Shown: positions 5,111 to 5,119 of the stretch, piece after piece
Layout of the letters: the number at the start of each line of letters is the position of its first letter
Position numbering within the stretch: position 1 is the first letter of the stretch
Assembly (NCBI GenBank): GCA_937899395.1
Contig: CALBPU010000102.1
Span: forward strand, 1 to 5,119
Direction: 5' to 3'
Source of the DNA: an uncultured Fretibacterium sp.
GTDB lineage: Bacteria; Synergistota; Synergistia; Synergistales; Aminobacteriaceae
Length of the DNA stretch: 5,119 nucleotides
Notes under the pieces: generated by a model
The model's input: only the letters and a program-made list of their open reading frames with translations
What the model was told of the DNA's origin: nothing
Databases searched by the model: none
Made by a program: the position numbers and the translations under genes

Positions 5111-5119
5111 ATTTTCTCC

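Overview
The window is about 5.1 kb of low-GC bacterial chromosome. It carries two well-known core clusters and, at the left edge, one damaged gene. The set of genes (rapZ-yvcK beside rpmH-rnpA-yidD-yidC-jag), the short YidC without a large periplasmic domain and without an N-terminal lipobox cysteine, and the use of TTG and GTG starts all point away from Proteobacteria and Actinobacteria. My best guess is a low-GC, gut-type member of the Synergistota, with Firmicutes-like lineages as the alternative. That is a judgement from protein style only, with low to moderate confidence.

Layout. Positions 1-56 are AT-rich, closed in all three forward frames, and contain a short A/T hairpin. Positions 57-590 (+) encode the C-terminal half of a PAP2-family membrane phosphatase. 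It keeps catalytic motif C3 but lacks everything upstream, including the PSGH motif, and it ends in an unusual Gly/Ala-Ser-Asp linker and a charged coiled coil. After a 7-nt gap comes the convergent operon rapZ (2552-1686) then yvcK (1686-598), whose stop and start overlap as TAATG. A 110-bp divergent region (2553-2662) holds what look like two overlapping, oppositely directed promoters. To the right is a very compact operon: rpmH (2663-2803, TTG start), rnpA (GTG start, 8-nt overlap), yidD (22-nt overlap), yidC (10-nt gap, ribosome binding site fused to the yidD stop) and jag/khpB (TTG start, ribosome binding site fused to the yidC stop). A strong intrinsic terminator at 5069-5110 closes the right end.

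How the genes work together. RpmH is ribosomal protein L34 and RnpA is the protein subunit of RNase P, so ribosome assembly and tRNA 5' maturation are co-expressed. YidD and YidC serve membrane protein insertion, and Jag/KhpB is an RNA-binding protein usually encoded next to yidC. RapZ and YvcK belong to amino-sugar and cell-envelope precursor control (GlcN6P and UDP-GlcNAc sensing in characterised relatives). dnaA is not next to rpmH here, so the classical dnaA-rpmH origin arrangement is absent within the window.

I see no undescribed defence system, CRISPR array, RNA gene or complete mobile element. The points worth a second look are the break in the PAP2 gene at its active-site motif, that protein's tail, the interlocked divergent promoters, and the overlapping gene junctions.
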